Under the pieces are notes generated by a model, which worked only from the letters and a program-made list of their open reading frames with translations, was not told the origin of the DNA and did no database searches. A DNA stretch of 6,562 bases, taken from the NCBI GenBank assembly GCA_019412865.1, contig DXOJ01000405.1, forward strand, positions 1 through 6,562, written 5' to 3'. The DNA is from Bacteroides sp. (GTDB lineage: Bacteria; Bacteroidota; Bacteroidia; Bacteroidales; Bacteroidaceae). Each line of letters starts with the position of its first letter. The stretch's first letter is position 1. The translations under genes and the position numbers were made by a program. This document shows positions 6,523 to 6,562 of this stretch, piece after piece.

Positions 6523-6562
6523 AGTATATACTCAGTTAATCTTTTCATTATTATCAAAACTC
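6523..6562 (-). other. Leader of the lipoamide dehydrogenase gene, truncated by the window edge
   Basis: These 40 AT-rich bases precede the ATG at 6522. On the - strand they contain a TTTG near 6556-6559 and a TAACTGAG about 16 bases downstream, which only loosely resembles a -33/-7 pair because spacing and the -7 element are both off. There is no clear Shine-Dalgarno. Whether transcription starts here or upstream of the window cannot be decided. Confidence 0.3.

Overview
The window reads as ordinary chromosome from a member of the Bacteroidales, most likely Bacteroides or a close relative. The evidence is a Bacteroides-type promoter (-7 element TAACTTTG), the lack of obvious Shine-Dalgarno sites, AT-rich leaders, a TlpA-like thiol-disulfide protein with a DUF4369-like N-terminus, and a CoA-transferase suited to a succinate/propionate fermenter. 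I recognise no mobile element, CRISPR array, tRNA or rRNA.

Layout. Bases 1-121 hold a hairpin terminator for a gene lying off the left edge, then a promoter for a small + strand gene. That gene (122-592) encodes a membrane-anchored, low-complexity protein of unknown function with a conserved-looking C-terminal tail. A 134-base spacer leads to a + strand acetyl-CoA hydrolase/transferase family gene (727-2226), most likely succinate:acyl-CoA transferase. Bases 2227-2458 separate convergent genes; they hold a long hairpin that probably terminates transcription from both sides, and about 118 bases of unexplained sequence. On the - strand, read from right to left, come dihydrolipoyl dehydrogenase (6522-5179), a TlpA-like thioredoxin-fold protein (5117-3912) and a penicillin-binding protein 4 type D-Ala-D-Ala carboxypeptidase (3865-2459).

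How the genes work together. The three - strand genes are separated by 61 and 46 bases with no terminator or recognisable promoter between them, so they could be one transcript. Their known jobs differ: cytoplasmic lipoamide redox, extracytoplasmic thiol chemistry and periplasmic peptidoglycan trimming. The CoA-transferase belongs to fermentation end-product metabolism (propionate/acetate release with recycling of CoA to succinate) and shares acyl-CoA chemistry with lipoamide-dependent dehydrogenases only in a general way. I see no convincing new multi-gene system. The items most worth a second look are the uncharacterised anchored protein, the long convergent hairpin with its flanking spacer, and the unusual company kept by the lone lipoamide dehydrogenase.
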